From an uncultured Eubacteriales bacterium (lineage in GTDB: Bacteria; Bacillota; Clostridia; Oscillospirales; Acutalibacteraceae), in the NCBI GenBank assembly GCA_948762645.1, contig CAQBRY010000004.1:1-43126 (forward strand): a stretch of 43,126 nucleotides of DNA, given 5' to 3'. The position numbers were made by a program, and so were the translations under genes. Numbering within the stretch: position 1 is the first letter of the stretch; the number at the start of each line of letters is the position of its first letter. Below the pieces are notes generated by a model. That model was not told the origin of the DNA. It searched no databases and saw nothing but the letters and a program-made list of their open reading frames with translations. Shown in pieces: positions 1-8,239 of the stretch.

Positions 1-697
1 GTAATGTATGGCCCCCTTTTTTTAAATTCGGTCCAACCAAAACTATCGGACATCCTTCTTCGTCCCATGAAAATTTCTCATCTATTATTTCAAAATCCTT
101 AAACCATTCTGGTTTATCATAAAAAATTTCATGGCATAAATTAAAAATATCTTTTTCCGTCATGCCTGATTTAATATTATTGAAAACATCATCTATAATT
201 TGTAAGGCCCTCTTCGCCGATAGCTTCATATACTCTATATCTTTCTCGCTTTTAGACTCCATTAATCCGCAAATTATATTGTCAGCTGAATGATAAGAAA
301 TCTCCCTTTTATTCTGACTATAAAACTTAGATATCTTACCGGTTAAATAGGAATACAGTCCATGACCTAAAATATCTGTAGATATATCCAGACTATCAGA
401 ATAGTTCAAATATATGTTTTTTGGAAACCTAAGTTTTTCCAGTACTTTCAAAATATTAAACATTAACTTATTACTTTTGTTGCAAATATATATATTACAG
501 TCCAGATCTTTTAAATTATACTCATCAAGTTCATTTACAAATAAATCAACATTATCCCTGCTAACTATACATGCTGATGTTGAACCGGCTTTATCAGTTA
601 TAAACTTTTTAAAATACGGATCGTGATTCTCCACATTATACATAATCCATACATCACTGCTATTGGAAATTATACTTTTTATTTTCTGTCTTATCAT
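1..697 (-). CDS. M24-family (Xaa-Pro aminopeptidase-like) metallopeptidase, 5' part only
   Basis: Partial gene: 232 codons from an ATG at 697 run leftwards off the window edge. The visible part looks like a creatinase/prolidase N-terminal domain (about residues 1-140) followed by the start of an M24 'pita-bread' domain, with SAKRALQIIDDVFNNIKSGM and a later LVGPNLKKGGH segment that resembles the metal-domain entry of aminopeptidase P relatives. The metal ligands (two Asp, one His, two Glu) would lie outside the window, so activity cannot be judged. An AAGGAG ribosome site lies 9 bases upstream and overlaps the end of fhs, so the two genes probably share a transcript. Family call is fairly confident; the substrate is unknown. 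Confidence 0.72.
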   Translation of the reverse strand, partial: MIRQKIKSIISNSSDVWIMYNVENHDPYFKKFITDKAGSTSACIVSRDNVDLFVNELDEYNLKDLDCNIYICNKSNKLMFNILKVLEKLRFPKNIYLNYSDSLDISTDILGHGLYSYLTGKISKFYSQNKREISYHSADNIICGLMESKSEKDIEYMKLSAKRALQIIDDVFNNIKSGMTEKDIFNLCHEIFYDKPEWFKDFEIIDEKFSWDEEGCPIVLVGPNLKKGGHTL

Positions 698-710
698 AAA
701 ATATTACTCC

Positions 711-2378
711 TTAGAACAATCCGGATATTTTACTCTCTTTATCTATGTCAATCTTATTAGCAGCAGGAATTTTTGGAAGTCCCGGCATTGTCAAAATATT
801 TCCGGCATACACTACTATAAATCCCGCACCATTTGAAATAGAAACTTTATTTACTTTAAAAGTATATCCTGAAGGAGCTCCTAATTTTGTCGGATCATCT
901 GATATTGAATATTGAGTTTTTGCAACACATATCGGAAGATTATCTCTTTTTAAAGACTCTATTTTCTTTATATCTTCTAAGGCCTCTTTGGAATAAAATA
1001 CGTCTCCTGCCCTATAAATTTCTCTGGATAAAATGGATATTTTCTCCTTTATACTAATGTCAAGAGGATAAATAAACGAAAAATTACTTTTCTCCTTACA
1101 TGCTTCACAGACTTTATGAGCCAAATCAATAGCTCCATCTCCGCCTTTTGAAAAAACATCTGAAATTACACATTCTGCTTTAATCTTTTTGCAGTAGTCT
1201 ATAATATACCTTATTTCCTCTTCTCTATCCTTATAAAATTTATTTATCGAAACAATAACCGGTACTCCATATTTCCTAAGATTTTCTATATGCACTTTAA
1301 GATTACATATTCCTTTTTCAAGATAATCCATACCTTCCTGGCAAAGTTTATCCACCTGACATCCACCATTATATTTTAAAGCCCTAACAGTAGCTACCAA
1401 AACAATTACAGACGGCTCAATACCGGATACCCTGCATTTAATATCTAAAAATTTCTCTGCTCCTAAATCTGACCCAAACCCGGCTTCAGTAATACAGTAA
1501 TCTGCTAACTTAAGTCCTAACTCAGTAGCCTTGACTGAATTACACCCATGAGCAATATTTGCAAACGGACCTCCATGCATAATGACCGGCGTACCTTCTA
1601 AAGTCTGAACAAGATTAGGTTTTATGGCGTCCTTAAGTAAAGCCGCCATCGCTCCATTGACTTTTAAATCTTTGGCATAAACAGGTTTTCCTTCAAAGTC
1701 ATATGCCACTAAAATATCTCCCAGTCTCCTTTTGAGGTCTAAAATATCGGCAGATAAACAAAGTATTGCCATAACTTCCGTTGCAACTGTTATTATAAAT
1801 CCGTCTTCTCTGGGTACTCCATGTGCCTTTCCTCCAAGGCCAACCACTATATTCCTAAGTTCCCTGTCATTTATATCAAGGCATCTTTTTACTAGAATCT
1901 GTCTGGTATCAATGTTTAAAGAGTTTCCCTGATGTATGTGATTATCAACAGCGGCACACATCAAATTATTTGCTGAAGTTATAGCGTGCATATCACCGGT
2001 AAAATGTAAATTTATGTCTTCCATCGGGAGAACCTGAGAATATCCTCCTCCCGTTGCACCTCCCTTAACTCCAAAAACCGGCCCCAACGATGGTTCCCTA
2101 AGGGTTATAACAGAAGATTTTTTTATTTTTTTCATGGCTTGTCCAAGACCTATTGTTGTGGTCGTTTTTCCTTCTCCCGCCGGAGTAGGATTTACAGCCG
2201 TAACAAGAATCAATTTTCCACTTTTTTTATTTTCTAATTCTACCCCTATTTTATCATCTATTTTTGCTTTAAATTTTCCATAAAACTCTAAATAATTCCC
2301 GTCTATTCCTAAGTCCTTAGCAATTTCCCCTATTTCCCTTGGTACTACATTTTGAGCTATCTCTATATCCGAAAACAT
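711..2378 (-). CDS. fhs: Formate--tetrahydrofolate ligase
   Basis: ATP-dependent ligation of formate to tetrahydrofolate, giving 10-formyl-THF for one-carbon metabolism in the cytoplasm. The 555-residue length is normal. The ATP-binding loop TPAGEGKTT is at residues 65-73, and family-typical blocks follow (LREPSLGPVFGVKGGATGGG near 93-112, MHGGPFANIAHGCNS in the middle, the AGFGSDLGAEKF block after it). Start is the ATG at 2378 with GGAGG about 7 bases upstream. A TATAAT at 2411-2416 (minus strand) with a weak -35 is a plausible promoter, back to back with the SCIFF promoter. The M24 peptidase gene follows 13 bases after the stop. Confidence 0.97.
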   Translation of the reverse strand: MFSDIEIAQNVVPREIGEIAKDLGIDGNYLEFYGKFKAKIDDKIGVELENKKSGKLILVTAVNPTPAGEGKTTTTIGLGQAMKKIKKSSVITLREPSLGPVFGVKGGATGGGYSQVLPMEDINLHFTGDMHAITSANNLMCAAVDNHIHQGNSLNIDTRQILVKRCLDINDRELRNIVVGLGGKAHGVPREDGFIITVATEVMAILCLSADILDLKRRLGDILVAYDFEGKPVYAKDLKVNGAMAALLKDAIKPNLVQTLEGTPVIMHGGPFANIAHGCNSVKATELGLKLADYCITEAGFGSDLGAEKFLDIKCRVSGIEPSVIVLVATVRALKYNGGCQVDKLCQEGMDYLEKGICNLKVHIENLRKYGVPVIVSINKFYKDREEEIRYIIDYCKKIKAECVISDVFSKGGDGAIDLAHKVCEACKEKSNFSFIYPLDISIKEKISILSREIYRAGDVFYSKEALEDIKKIESLKRDNLPICVAKTQYSISDDPTKLGAPSGYTFKVNKVSISNGAGFIVVYAGNILTMPGLPKIPAANKIDIDKESKISGLF

Positions 2379-2475
2379 TTAAAATCCTCCAATTAAAAAA
2401 TATAAAAAATATTATATCATAAACTAAAATTTTAAAAATTAAAAACTAGACATTTAAATTCATAAATATATATGA

Positions 2476-2481
2476 TATAAT
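2476..2481 (+). promoter_or_regulatory. Probable -10 element of the SCIFF transcript
   Basis: TATAAT lies 36 bases before the TTG start of the SCIFF gene. A weak -35 (TTTAAA) is 17 bases upstream. It lies in a divergent intergenic region, with a second TATAAT on the minus strand at 2411-2416 serving fhs. A GAGGTGAT ribosome site (2506-2513) sits 4 bases before the SCIFF start. Confidence 0.5.
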
Positions 2482-2517
2482 ATTGTAGATATCAATTGAT
2501 AAAATGAGGTGATTATT

Positions 2518-2655
2518 TTGAAACATTTTGTAACCATTGCCGAAGGCAACCTACAAAAAGATATGAAAAAAACAGGTTGTGGAGAATGTCAAACATCATG
2601 TCAGTCAGCATGTAAAACTTCTTGTACAGTAGCAAACCAAAAGTGTGAGAAATAA
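2518..2655 (+). CDS. scfA: SCIFF ranthipeptide precursor (six cysteines in forty-five residues)
   Basis: A 45-codon gene with a TTG start and strong GAGGTGAT ribosome site. The product has exactly six cysteines at positions 21, 24, 28, 32, 36 and 43, with the spacing and context (CGECQTSCQSACKTSC) of the SCIFF family found throughout the Clostridia. Members are substrates of a radical SAM SPASM maturase that forms Cys-to-acceptor thioether links; the biological role is unsettled, with quorum-like signalling proposed. The N-terminal 20 residues form the leader. The maturase lies downstream (3432-4796), but here a 240-codon orphan gene is inserted between the two. The TTG start and short length make this gene easy to miss. 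Confidence 0.96.
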   Translation: MKHFVTIAEGNLQKDMKKTGCGECQTSCQSACKTSCTVANQKCEK

Positions 2656-2667
2656 AGAGGTTTTATT

Positions 2668-3390
2668 ATGGAAAAAATTAATATTGAAAATTGTTCAAAG
2701 GAAAGTATTTGTCTTATACCTCCTATGGTTTTTAACAGAAAAAAAGCTACTGATACTATAAATGCCGTAAGAAAAAAAAGAAAGATTGATAAGTTAGAAC
2801 AAGCAAAAAAAAATCAAAAAGAAAATTTATTAAGTCGACTGAGTATTAAAAAAAGAAAAGATATTAAAAAAGCAGAAAAAAAACTTTCTAAATTTAATTC
2901 AAAAGTAGAATCTGAGAAAGATAAAAAAGAAGTTTCAGATATATTAAATACGGTTTGCTGTGCTTTGAAAAAATATAGTGACGATTTTACACAACATAAA
3001 GTTAAAGAAACTGTAGATGGTGCCTATAGACTACGTAGAGACCTTAAAAACTATGTTCAAAAAAATTCTAATACTGATACAAGCAAAAAAATCGACAAAT
3101 TTTTAAATGATACTCTTGACAGTTTTCAAGAAAATAGCCGAATCGCAGGAAATGGGGTTAATGGAGTTCAAAACTTTGTAAAAATATTTAGCAATCAAAA
3201 AAGTTTTGAAACGTTTATGAAGGGGGAAAAGGATACTGTTAAGCAATGTATACTTAGAGCAGCAGCAGGGATTAACATTTCGTTCCAAAAAGAGACACTT
3301 CCTGCTTTAAACAAAATAAAAACGTTTTTAAAAGATGCGGAACAAATTCTTAAAGAAATAAATGCAACTTATCAAGGAGCAGTTTTTTAA
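2668..3390 (+). CDS. Lysine-rich helical orphan protein inserted in the SCIFF operon
   Basis: I do not recognise the 240-residue product. It starts at an ATG 12 bases after the SCIFF stop with an AAAGAGG ribosome site, so it must be co-transcribed with the peptide gene. The first third is very basic (runs such as KKRKDIKKAEKKL near residues 61-73) and the rest is predicted mostly helical. No signal peptide or membrane segment is evident. It has four cysteines, two of them paired (CC near residue 97). The maturase gene follows 41 bases after its stop. In known SCIFF loci the peptide and maturase genes are usually adjacent, so this gene is either an insertion or a lineage-specific partner such as a carrier, immunity or binding protein. 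Function is unknown. Confidence 0.85.
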   Translation: MEKINIENCSKESICLIPPMVFNRKKATDTINAVRKKRKIDKLEQAKKNQKENLLSRLSIKKRKDIKKAEKKLSKFNSKVESEKDKKEVSDILNTVCCALKKYSDDFTQHKVKETVDGAYRLRRDLKNYVQKNSNTDTSKKIDKFLNDTLDSFQENSRIAGNGVNGVQNFVKIFSNQKSFETFMKGEKDTVKQCILRAAAGINISFQKETLPALNKIKTFLKDAEQILKEINATYQGAVF

Positions 3391-3431
3391 AACCGTTTCT
3401 TCATTTTTATTAAAATCAAGGGAACATCTTA

Positions 3432-4796
3432 ATGATACACAAATACAAATTAAATAACTATAATATTTTAATAGACGTAAATAGCGGAGCAATACACATT
3501 ATTGATGATATTTGCTTTGACATACTAGATGTTATAAATAAAGAAAATCTTTATACTTATTCCGAAGATAAATTGATAAGTCAATTTTCGGGGAAATATA
3601 AAAAACAAGATATATTGGAAACTTATCAAGAAATACAAACTATGTTTCAAAATGACAAATTATTTACCGGGGATTTACTTTTTGGAAAAAATACAAAAGA
3701 TAAAATTGTAAATTCTCCAATAAAAGCTATGTGCATAAATATTGCACATGATTGTAATTTAGAATGTGAGTACTGCTTCGCCGCTAAGGGAGATTTTGGC
3801 TGTGGGAGAGAGCTGATGACCCTAGATACAGCTAAAAAGGCTATAGACTTTTTAATAAGTAATTCTGAAAATAGACATAATCTCGAAGTAGACTTCTTCG
3901 GCGGAGAACCCTTAATGAACTTTAATGTGATAAGAGATACCGTTGGATATGCAAGATCTATAGAAAAAAAATTTGGTAAAAACTTTCGATTTACTATAAC
4001 TACAAATGGTATACTTCTAGATGATGAAAAGATAGACTTTATAAACAAGGAAATGGATAACGTAGTTCTATCACTAGACGGCAGAAAAACTATCAATGAC
4101 AAACTAAGATTAACAAAATCAGGTAAAAGTTCTTATGAAATGATAGTTCCAAAATATCAAAAACTTGTAAATAGTAGAAAAGATAAAGATTACTACGTAA
4201 GAGGAACATTTACAAAAAATAATTTGGATTTTTCAAAAGACGTAATCCATATGCATGAATTGGGATTTAAAAATATGTCTATAGAGCCGGTTGTTTCTGA
4301 TCCCCGTCTAAGCTACTCTATTAAAAAAGAAGATCTTGACGCAATTTTTCAGGAATATGAATTGCTAGCAAAAAAAATTATAGAATTAAAGAAAAAAAAT
4401 GAAAAAATAAATTTTTTTCACTTTATGATAGATTTAGAAAAAAGTCCTTGTGCTATAAAAAAATTCAAAGGGTGTGGATGCGGAAATGAATATGTAGCCG
4501 TAACACCCAATGGAGATATTTATCCATGTCATCAGTTCGTCGGACAGGATGAATTTAAAATGGGGAACTTAAATAATAATACGTTTAATCAAGAAATAAA
4601 AAGTAAATTTTCTTCAAACAATATTTATTCTAAAGACGAATGTAAAAAATGCTGGGCAAAATATTTTTGTAGCGGGGGATGTAGTGCTAATAATCTTAAT
4701 TTTGAAAAAAATATTAACATTCCTCACAAAATCTCTTGTGATCTCCAAAAAAAGAGATTAGAATGTGCAATCATGATTAAAGCATGCTGTAGATAA
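3432..4796 (+). CDS. scfB: Thioether cross-link-forming SCIFF peptide maturase (radical SAM/SPASM)
   Basis: A 454-residue radical SAM enzyme expected to install thioether bonds in the SCIFF peptide. Residues about 1-90 form a peptide-recognition (RRE-like) region. The SAM-cluster motif CX3CX2C is at Cys108, Cys112 and Cys115 (CNLECEYC). A GGEP motif (FFGGEPLMNF) follows. The C-terminal SPASM domain has the expected cysteine-rich blocks (CGCGNEYVAVTPNGDIYPC, then CKKCWAKYFCSGGC), which bind two auxiliary [4Fe-4S] clusters. The start is an ATG with a modest AAGGGA ribosome site. A strong intrinsic terminator follows at 4813-4844. With scfA at 2518 the system is complete, but no dedicated exporter or protease is next to it. 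Confidence 0.96.
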   Translation: MIHKYKLNNYNILIDVNSGAIHIIDDICFDILDVINKENLYTYSEDKLISQFSGKYKKQDILETYQEIQTMFQNDKLFTGDLLFGKNTKDKIVNSPIKAMCINIAHDCNLECEYCFAAKGDFGCGRELMTLDTAKKAIDFLISNSENRHNLEVDFFGGEPLMNFNVIRDTVGYARSIEKKFGKNFRFTITTNGILLDDEKIDFINKEMDNVVLSLDGRKTINDKLRLTKSGKSSYEMIVPKYQKLVNSRKDKDYYVRGTFTKNNLDFSKDVIHMHELGFKNMSIEPVVSDPRLSYSIKKEDLDAIFQEYELLAKKIIELKKKNEKINFFHFMIDLEKSPCAIKKFKGCGCGNEYVAVTPNGDIYPCHQFVGQDEFKMGNLNNNTFNQEIKSKFSSNNIYSKDECKKCWAKYFCSGGCSANNLNFEKNINIPHKISCDLQKKRLECAIMIKACCR

Positions 4797-4812
4797 GTAT
4801 TACAAGTAAAAG

Positions 4813-4844
4813 GACCACTAAATGAAATTTAGCGGTCTTTTTTT
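4813..4844 (+). terminator. Intrinsic terminator of the SCIFF operon
   Basis: An 11-bp stem with one A/C mismatch (4813-4823 with 4827-4837), loop GAA, is followed by seven T residues. It closes the scfA-orphan-scfB transcript 17 bases after the maturase stop. Confidence 0.9.
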
Positions 4845-4860
4845 ACCTTTTAACAAAAAT

Positions 4861-5244
4861 TTATGTCACTATTCCTAATTCTCTGGCTAAATTTAAAGTC
4901 CTTTTATAAAATTCATATTGATTGTCAATGTCATCCGGGTTCTGATCACTATATTCGGACCACTTCAATAAAATTTTTTCAAATTCTTCTAATTTTTTTA
5001 TTTCCTCTTGAGAATATTTATCATCGTCAAAATCTTGTTCTGCTAACCATTCTATTATGACTTTCCCTAATTCTTGAAACTCTTTAATTTTCTCTTGAAA
5101 ATATTGACCATTATCACATTCCAATTTAGGTTCATAATTTAATCCAGAACCATTATCTATACCATACACACGAGGAATAAACAAAAAACAAAATATTGAG
5201 CTCAAAAATAATATTATATATTTATTTATAAAAGTATTTTTCAT
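4861..5244 (-). CDS. Small secreted helical protein, unknown
   Basis: I do not recognise this protein. I choose the ATG at 5244 (127 residues) over one six codons upstream, because the GAAGGAG ribosome site lies between them, 6 bases before the chosen start. The first ~29 residues are a classical signal peptide (NKYIILFLSSIFCFLFIP core, possible cleavage near VYG). The mature part is acidic (many Asp and Glu), helical and has one cysteine. A near-consensus promoter (TTGAAA, 17 bp, TATACT) is at 5271-5299. The gene is alone, convergent with the SCIFF operon. Confidence 0.8.
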   Translation of the reverse strand: MKNTFINKYIILFLSSIFCFLFIPRVYGIDNGSGLNYEPKLECDNGQYFQEKIKEFQELGKVIIEWLAEQDFDDDKYSQEEIKKLEEFEKILLKWSEYSDQNPDDIDNQYEFYKRTLNLARELGIVT

Positions 5245-5270
5245 GATAATCTCCTTCTTCATATAATATT

Positions 5271-5299
5271 AGTATACATCATGATACCAACCATTTCAA
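5271..5299 (-). promoter_or_regulatory. Sigma-A-type promoter for the small secreted protein
   Basis: Minus strand TTGAAA (5299-5294), a 17-bp spacer, then TATACT (5276-5271). It lies about 25 bases upstream of the GAAGGAG/ATG at 5244. Confidence 0.65.
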
Positions 5300-5334
5300 A
5301 TTAAAAAATATACTTTGACTGTATACAATAGCAT

Positions 5335-5368
5335 AAAAATATCAGACCAGTAAAATTACTAATCTGAT
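5335..5368 (-). terminator. Intrinsic terminator after the HtrA-like gene
   Basis: Inverted repeat 5341-5368: the outer arms ATCAGA/TCTGAT and inner arms AGTA/TACT pair around an AAAT loop. On the minus strand it is followed by a short T tract (A run at 5335-5339 on the plus strand). It begins 10 bases after the htrA stop. Confidence 0.7.
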
Positions 5369-5378
5369 AGCTAATCAC

Positions 5379-6665
5379 TTATTCACCTTTATCTTCGAGA
5401 AGTTTAACATTTACATCAAAAGTACTTGAATTTGATCTATTCGTAGCAGGACGATATACATTTATCTTAACACTATCTCCAACCTTACATTTAGCAAGCT
5501 CACTATAAAGAACTTCTAAATCGGTAATATTCGAGTCATTAATTTTTGTTATAATGTCTCCTACTTGTACTCCATTTGCCGTAAGATCACTATCTTTGTT
5601 TATCTCAGAAATTATCATTCCTATCGGTACGTTATATATCTGAGACTGATAATGTGAAACCATTTTTCCTGTGAGTCCCAACTTTACTCTTCCCGAAACA
5701 TATCCTTTAGATATTATATCGTCAACAACACTCTTAACAGTATTACTTGGTATAGCAAATCCTACCCCTTCAACCACGTTCCCTACTATCTTAGTAGATG
5801 TTATACCTATTACCTGACCGTACATATTTAAAAGAGGTCCACCGGAATTTCCCGGATTTATTGCTGCATCCGTTTGTATATACTTTACAAAGTGCTGTTT
5901 AGATGAACTTAAGGATCTATTTATAGCTGAGATAGTACCTCTTGTCAAGGAATTTGTAAGTCCTATCGGATTACCTAGAGCTAGAGCCCATTGTCCTATT
6001 CTAACATTATCCGAATTTCCAAACGTGGCAACGGGTAAATCTTTTTTCTCTGCTTTAATAACTGCTAAATCAGTTTTAGTATCGTAACCTACTATCTTTC
6101 CCGGAAATTCCTCTCCTCCGCTTAAAACTATTTTTACATTACTTTGTTTTGAGTCTCCTATAACATGGGAATTTGTTACAATATATCCGTCGCTGCTTAT
6201 AATTATACCCGACCCTTGACCCTTAGGATCTGAAATGATATTTGCCTCAGAATCATAAACTACAACGCCTACAACCGTTGGTGAAACTTTATCATAAACT
6301 TCTTCTGCCGACATTCCTACTCCCTCAGCAGGGGATTCATCTATTACAATACTTGCATCTGAATTTGATGAATCTGAGCTGAAATTACTAGATTCGGAGC
6401 CAGAAGATGAGTCTACTGAAGAACTATTACTATTAAAACCAAAATTAAGGTCGGAATTACTGTTATTTACAATATAAATAAAATAACCAATAAGAGCTGC
6501 CAAAAGTAAAATAAGTATAACCACAGAAGATATTAAAAAAGTCCTTAAATTCTTATCAATCCCGGATGACTGCATGCCTTCATCAGCCTTTGGCTCTTCA
6601 TTAATCTCAATCTCATGTTTTTCTTCATTATTTTTATTATATTCATAATTTTCGTCCACAATCAT
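5379..6665 (-). CDS. HtrA/DegP-type membrane-anchored serine protease
   Basis: S1C trypsin-like protease for envelope protein quality control. Domain order: acidic cytoplasmic tail (1-41), one membrane segment (about 42-66), a Ser/Asn-rich linker (70-110), protease domain (about 120-325) and one PDZ domain (about 335-425). The catalytic triad is visible: His167 in TNSHV, Asp199 in KTDLAV and Ser274 in INPGNSGGP. The length of 428 fits the family. It is monocistronic, with a terminator at 5335-5368. The linker is unusually Ser-rich. In Firmicutes such proteases often respond to envelope stress; no operator is evident here. Confidence 0.93.
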   Translation of the reverse strand: MIVDENYEYNKNNEEKHEIEINEEPKADEGMQSSGIDKNLRTFLISSVVILILLLAALIGYFIYIVNNSNSDLNFGFNSNSSSVDSSSGSESSNFSSDSSNSDASIVIDESPAEGVGMSAEEVYDKVSPTVVGVVVYDSEANIISDPKGQGSGIIISSDGYIVTNSHVIGDSKQSNVKIVLSGGEEFPGKIVGYDTKTDLAVIKAEKKDLPVATFGNSDNVRIGQWALALGNPIGLTNSLTRGTISAINRSLSSSKQHFVKYIQTDAAINPGNSGGPLLNMYGQVIGITSTKIVGNVVEGVGFAIPSNTVKSVVDDIISKGYVSGRVKLGLTGKMVSHYQSQIYNVPIGMIISEINKDSDLTANGVQVGDIITKINDSNITDLEVLYSELAKCKVGDSVKINVYRPATNRSNSSTFDVNVKLLEDKGE

Positions 6666-6795
6666 TACCTCCTGATTTTAATTTTTTCTTTTTATTATAT
6701 ATTATTTTATATTTACAGGTATGTCAACAAAAACCAACATCGATTTATTACATAAAACATATAAACTTAGTATGTGCTAAATACTAAGTTTATAT

Positions 6796-7479
6796 CTAGT
6801 CGACGTTGAAAACTTCATCAAGTCCGCAATCCCTCATGGATACATAATCATCATCTGCAACAATTATATGGTCTAAAAGCGTAACCCTCATATTACGAAG
6901 AACTCTACTTAAATGTCTAGTTGACTCGACGTCTGCCTGAGAGGGTACTGCAACACCACTTGGATGATTATGAGCTAAAATAATCGAGCACGCATTGTAA
7001 AGGACGACAAGCTCAATGATTTTCCTAGAATACATCTCTACAGCATTAACACTACCCTTATTTACAATCCCATCATATATTATTTTACCCTTTGCATCGA
7101 AAAGCATAACGGCAACTGCCTCTATTGTCCTGCCTATAAACTTCAGAGAAAGCTTATCGCACAAACTTTTTAGCTCCATACTATGATTTACTGTACTAAA
7201 TTTTCTTTCAGAGTATAATCGCGTAAGTTCCGGTATAAGTTTTACAAATATGGCAACAGACTCTCCTATGCCCTCTACTTCCTTTAGCAAATTTATAGGT
7301 GCATCAAAAATAGCAGGTATAGATCCAAAAGTATTTAAAAGCCTATGTGCTATTTCATTTGTATCCTTTCTGGGAACAGCATAAAATAACATTAGTTCTA
7401 AAACTTCATGGTCTTCAAAATTATCTAGGCCATGAGATATAAATTTTTTTCTTATTCTTTGTCTATGTCCTTCATGCAT
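6796..7479 (-). CDS. radC: RadC/UPF0758 family JAB-domain protein
   Basis: A 227-residue protein with an N-terminal helix-hairpin-helix region (EVEGIGESVA) and a C-terminal JAB/MPN metallo-domain bearing the HNHPSG motif (about residues 170-175) and a downstream Asp. RadC homologues were first linked to DNA repair, but the biochemical role is unproven. Two in-frame TTG codons precede the chosen ATG at 7479; the family normally begins MHEGHR, which matches the ATG. It lies in a minus-strand group with a cysteine-rich small gene and spoIIID. Confidence 0.93.
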   Translation of the reverse strand: MHEGHRQRIRKKFISHGLDNFEDHEVLELMLFYAVPRKDTNEIAHRLLNTFGSIPAIFDAPINLLKEVEGIGESVAIFVKLIPELTRLYSERKFSTVNHSMELKSLCDKLSLKFIGRTIEAVAVMLFDAKGKIIYDGIVNKGSVNAVEMYSRKIIELVVLYNACSIILAHNHPSGVAVPSQADVESTRHLSRVLRNMRVTLLDHIIVADDDYVSMRDCGLDEVFNVD

Positions 7480-7533
7480 ACTCAACAATCTTCTGGTTCT
7501 TATCAGATTTTAATAATATAAGATAACAATTTA

Positions 7534-7773
7534 TCAGCACTTCTTAGAGCAATATAATATCTCAGATCCGTCATAAGGTGATCTCGCCCAAACACAATTA
7601 TGACAAATATCTAAGCTTATACACATGTTACTGGGCCTAAAACAACCACAGTCACATCTCTGGCTACAAGAAACCATACAAAACTTATTACCAACACATT
7701 TTTCTATTTTGCTAACAAAATTTGTATTTTGTAAATTTATAATATCTTTGTTGTTTTTCAAGGGATTCGACAT
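7534..7773 (-). CDS. Cysteine-rich mini-protein, unknown
   Basis: A 79-residue product with 11 cysteines, clustered from residue 26 to the very C-terminus; the final residue is Cys. The core spacing includes CSQRCDCGC and CHNC, and the start region is polar. A strong GGAGGG ribosome site lies 7 bases before the ATG, which argues for a real gene. There is no signal peptide. The pattern could bind Zn2+ or an Fe-S cluster, or be a heavily modified peptide, but no family is recognised. It lies 54 bases upstream of radC and downstream of spoIIID on the same strand, so sporulation-linked expression is possible. Confidence 0.75.
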   Translation of the reverse strand: MSNPLKNNKDIINLQNTNFVSKIEKCVGNKFCMVSCSQRCDCGCFRPSNMCISLDICHNCVWARSPYDGSEILYCSKKC

Positions 7774-7857
7774 TTTTATCCCTCCAAACCTATTATTAAC
7801 AAAAAGATTTTACTATAATTTAAGTATTTTGTCAATTTAACATTTGTTAAAAAGATA

Positions 7858-8106
7858 TTATTTATGAGCATATTTATATTTTGTAGCCATACCGCCTCTT
7901 ATGTGTCTTTGAGACTTATTAATCTCTAATATTTTTTTCACATCTTCGTGTAAAGATAAATCTATGTGTTTAAGTCTCTCTGCAACATCTTTATGTACCG
8001 TACTTTTACTCACACCAAACTTATTTGCCGCACATCTTACAGTAGCTTTATTCTCTACAATATATTCTCCAAGTCTTACTGCCCTTCGTTCGACAATGTC
8101 CTTCAA
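7858..8106 (-). CDS. spoIIID: Sporulation transcription factor SpoIIID
   Basis: A small DNA-binding regulator of mother-cell genes during sporulation. The helix-turn-helix (ATVRCAANKFGVSKSTVHKD, residues about 22-41) and the C-terminal RHIRGGMATKYKY block match SpoIIID. I choose the TTG at 8106 (82 residues, MKDIVERRAVRLGEYIVE), preceded by GGGGG about 8 bases upstream, because it aligns with the usual SpoIIID N-terminus; an ATG 5 codons further up overlaps that G run. It heads the radC/Cys-rich group on the minus strand. Confidence 0.95.
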   Translation of the reverse strand: MKDIVERRAVRLGEYIVENKATVRCAANKFGVSKSTVHKDVAERLKHIDLSLHEDVKKILEINKSQRHIRGGMATKYKYAHK

Positions 8107-8178
8107 GTATAAAACCCCCATATAAAAACATTCGATTAATTTATATGTATGGTTTTAAAAAATATTACAAAAAAAGCA

Positions 8179-8208
8179 TTGATATTCTAAAACATTTTAA
8201 ATTATAAT
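8179..8208 (+). promoter_or_regulatory. Sigma-A-type promoter for the secreted protein at 8240
   Basis: TTGATA (8179-8184), 18-bp spacer, TATAAT (8203-8208), followed by an AGGAGGTGAT ribosome site 3 bases before the ATG at 8240. Confidence 0.65.
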
Positions 8209-8239
8209 AATAGACATATTAACAATAGGAGGTGATATA

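Noticed and set aside
414..626. Plus-strand 70-codon reading frame
   Set aside because: It lies antisense within the M24 peptidase coding region on the minus strand and has no ribosome site.
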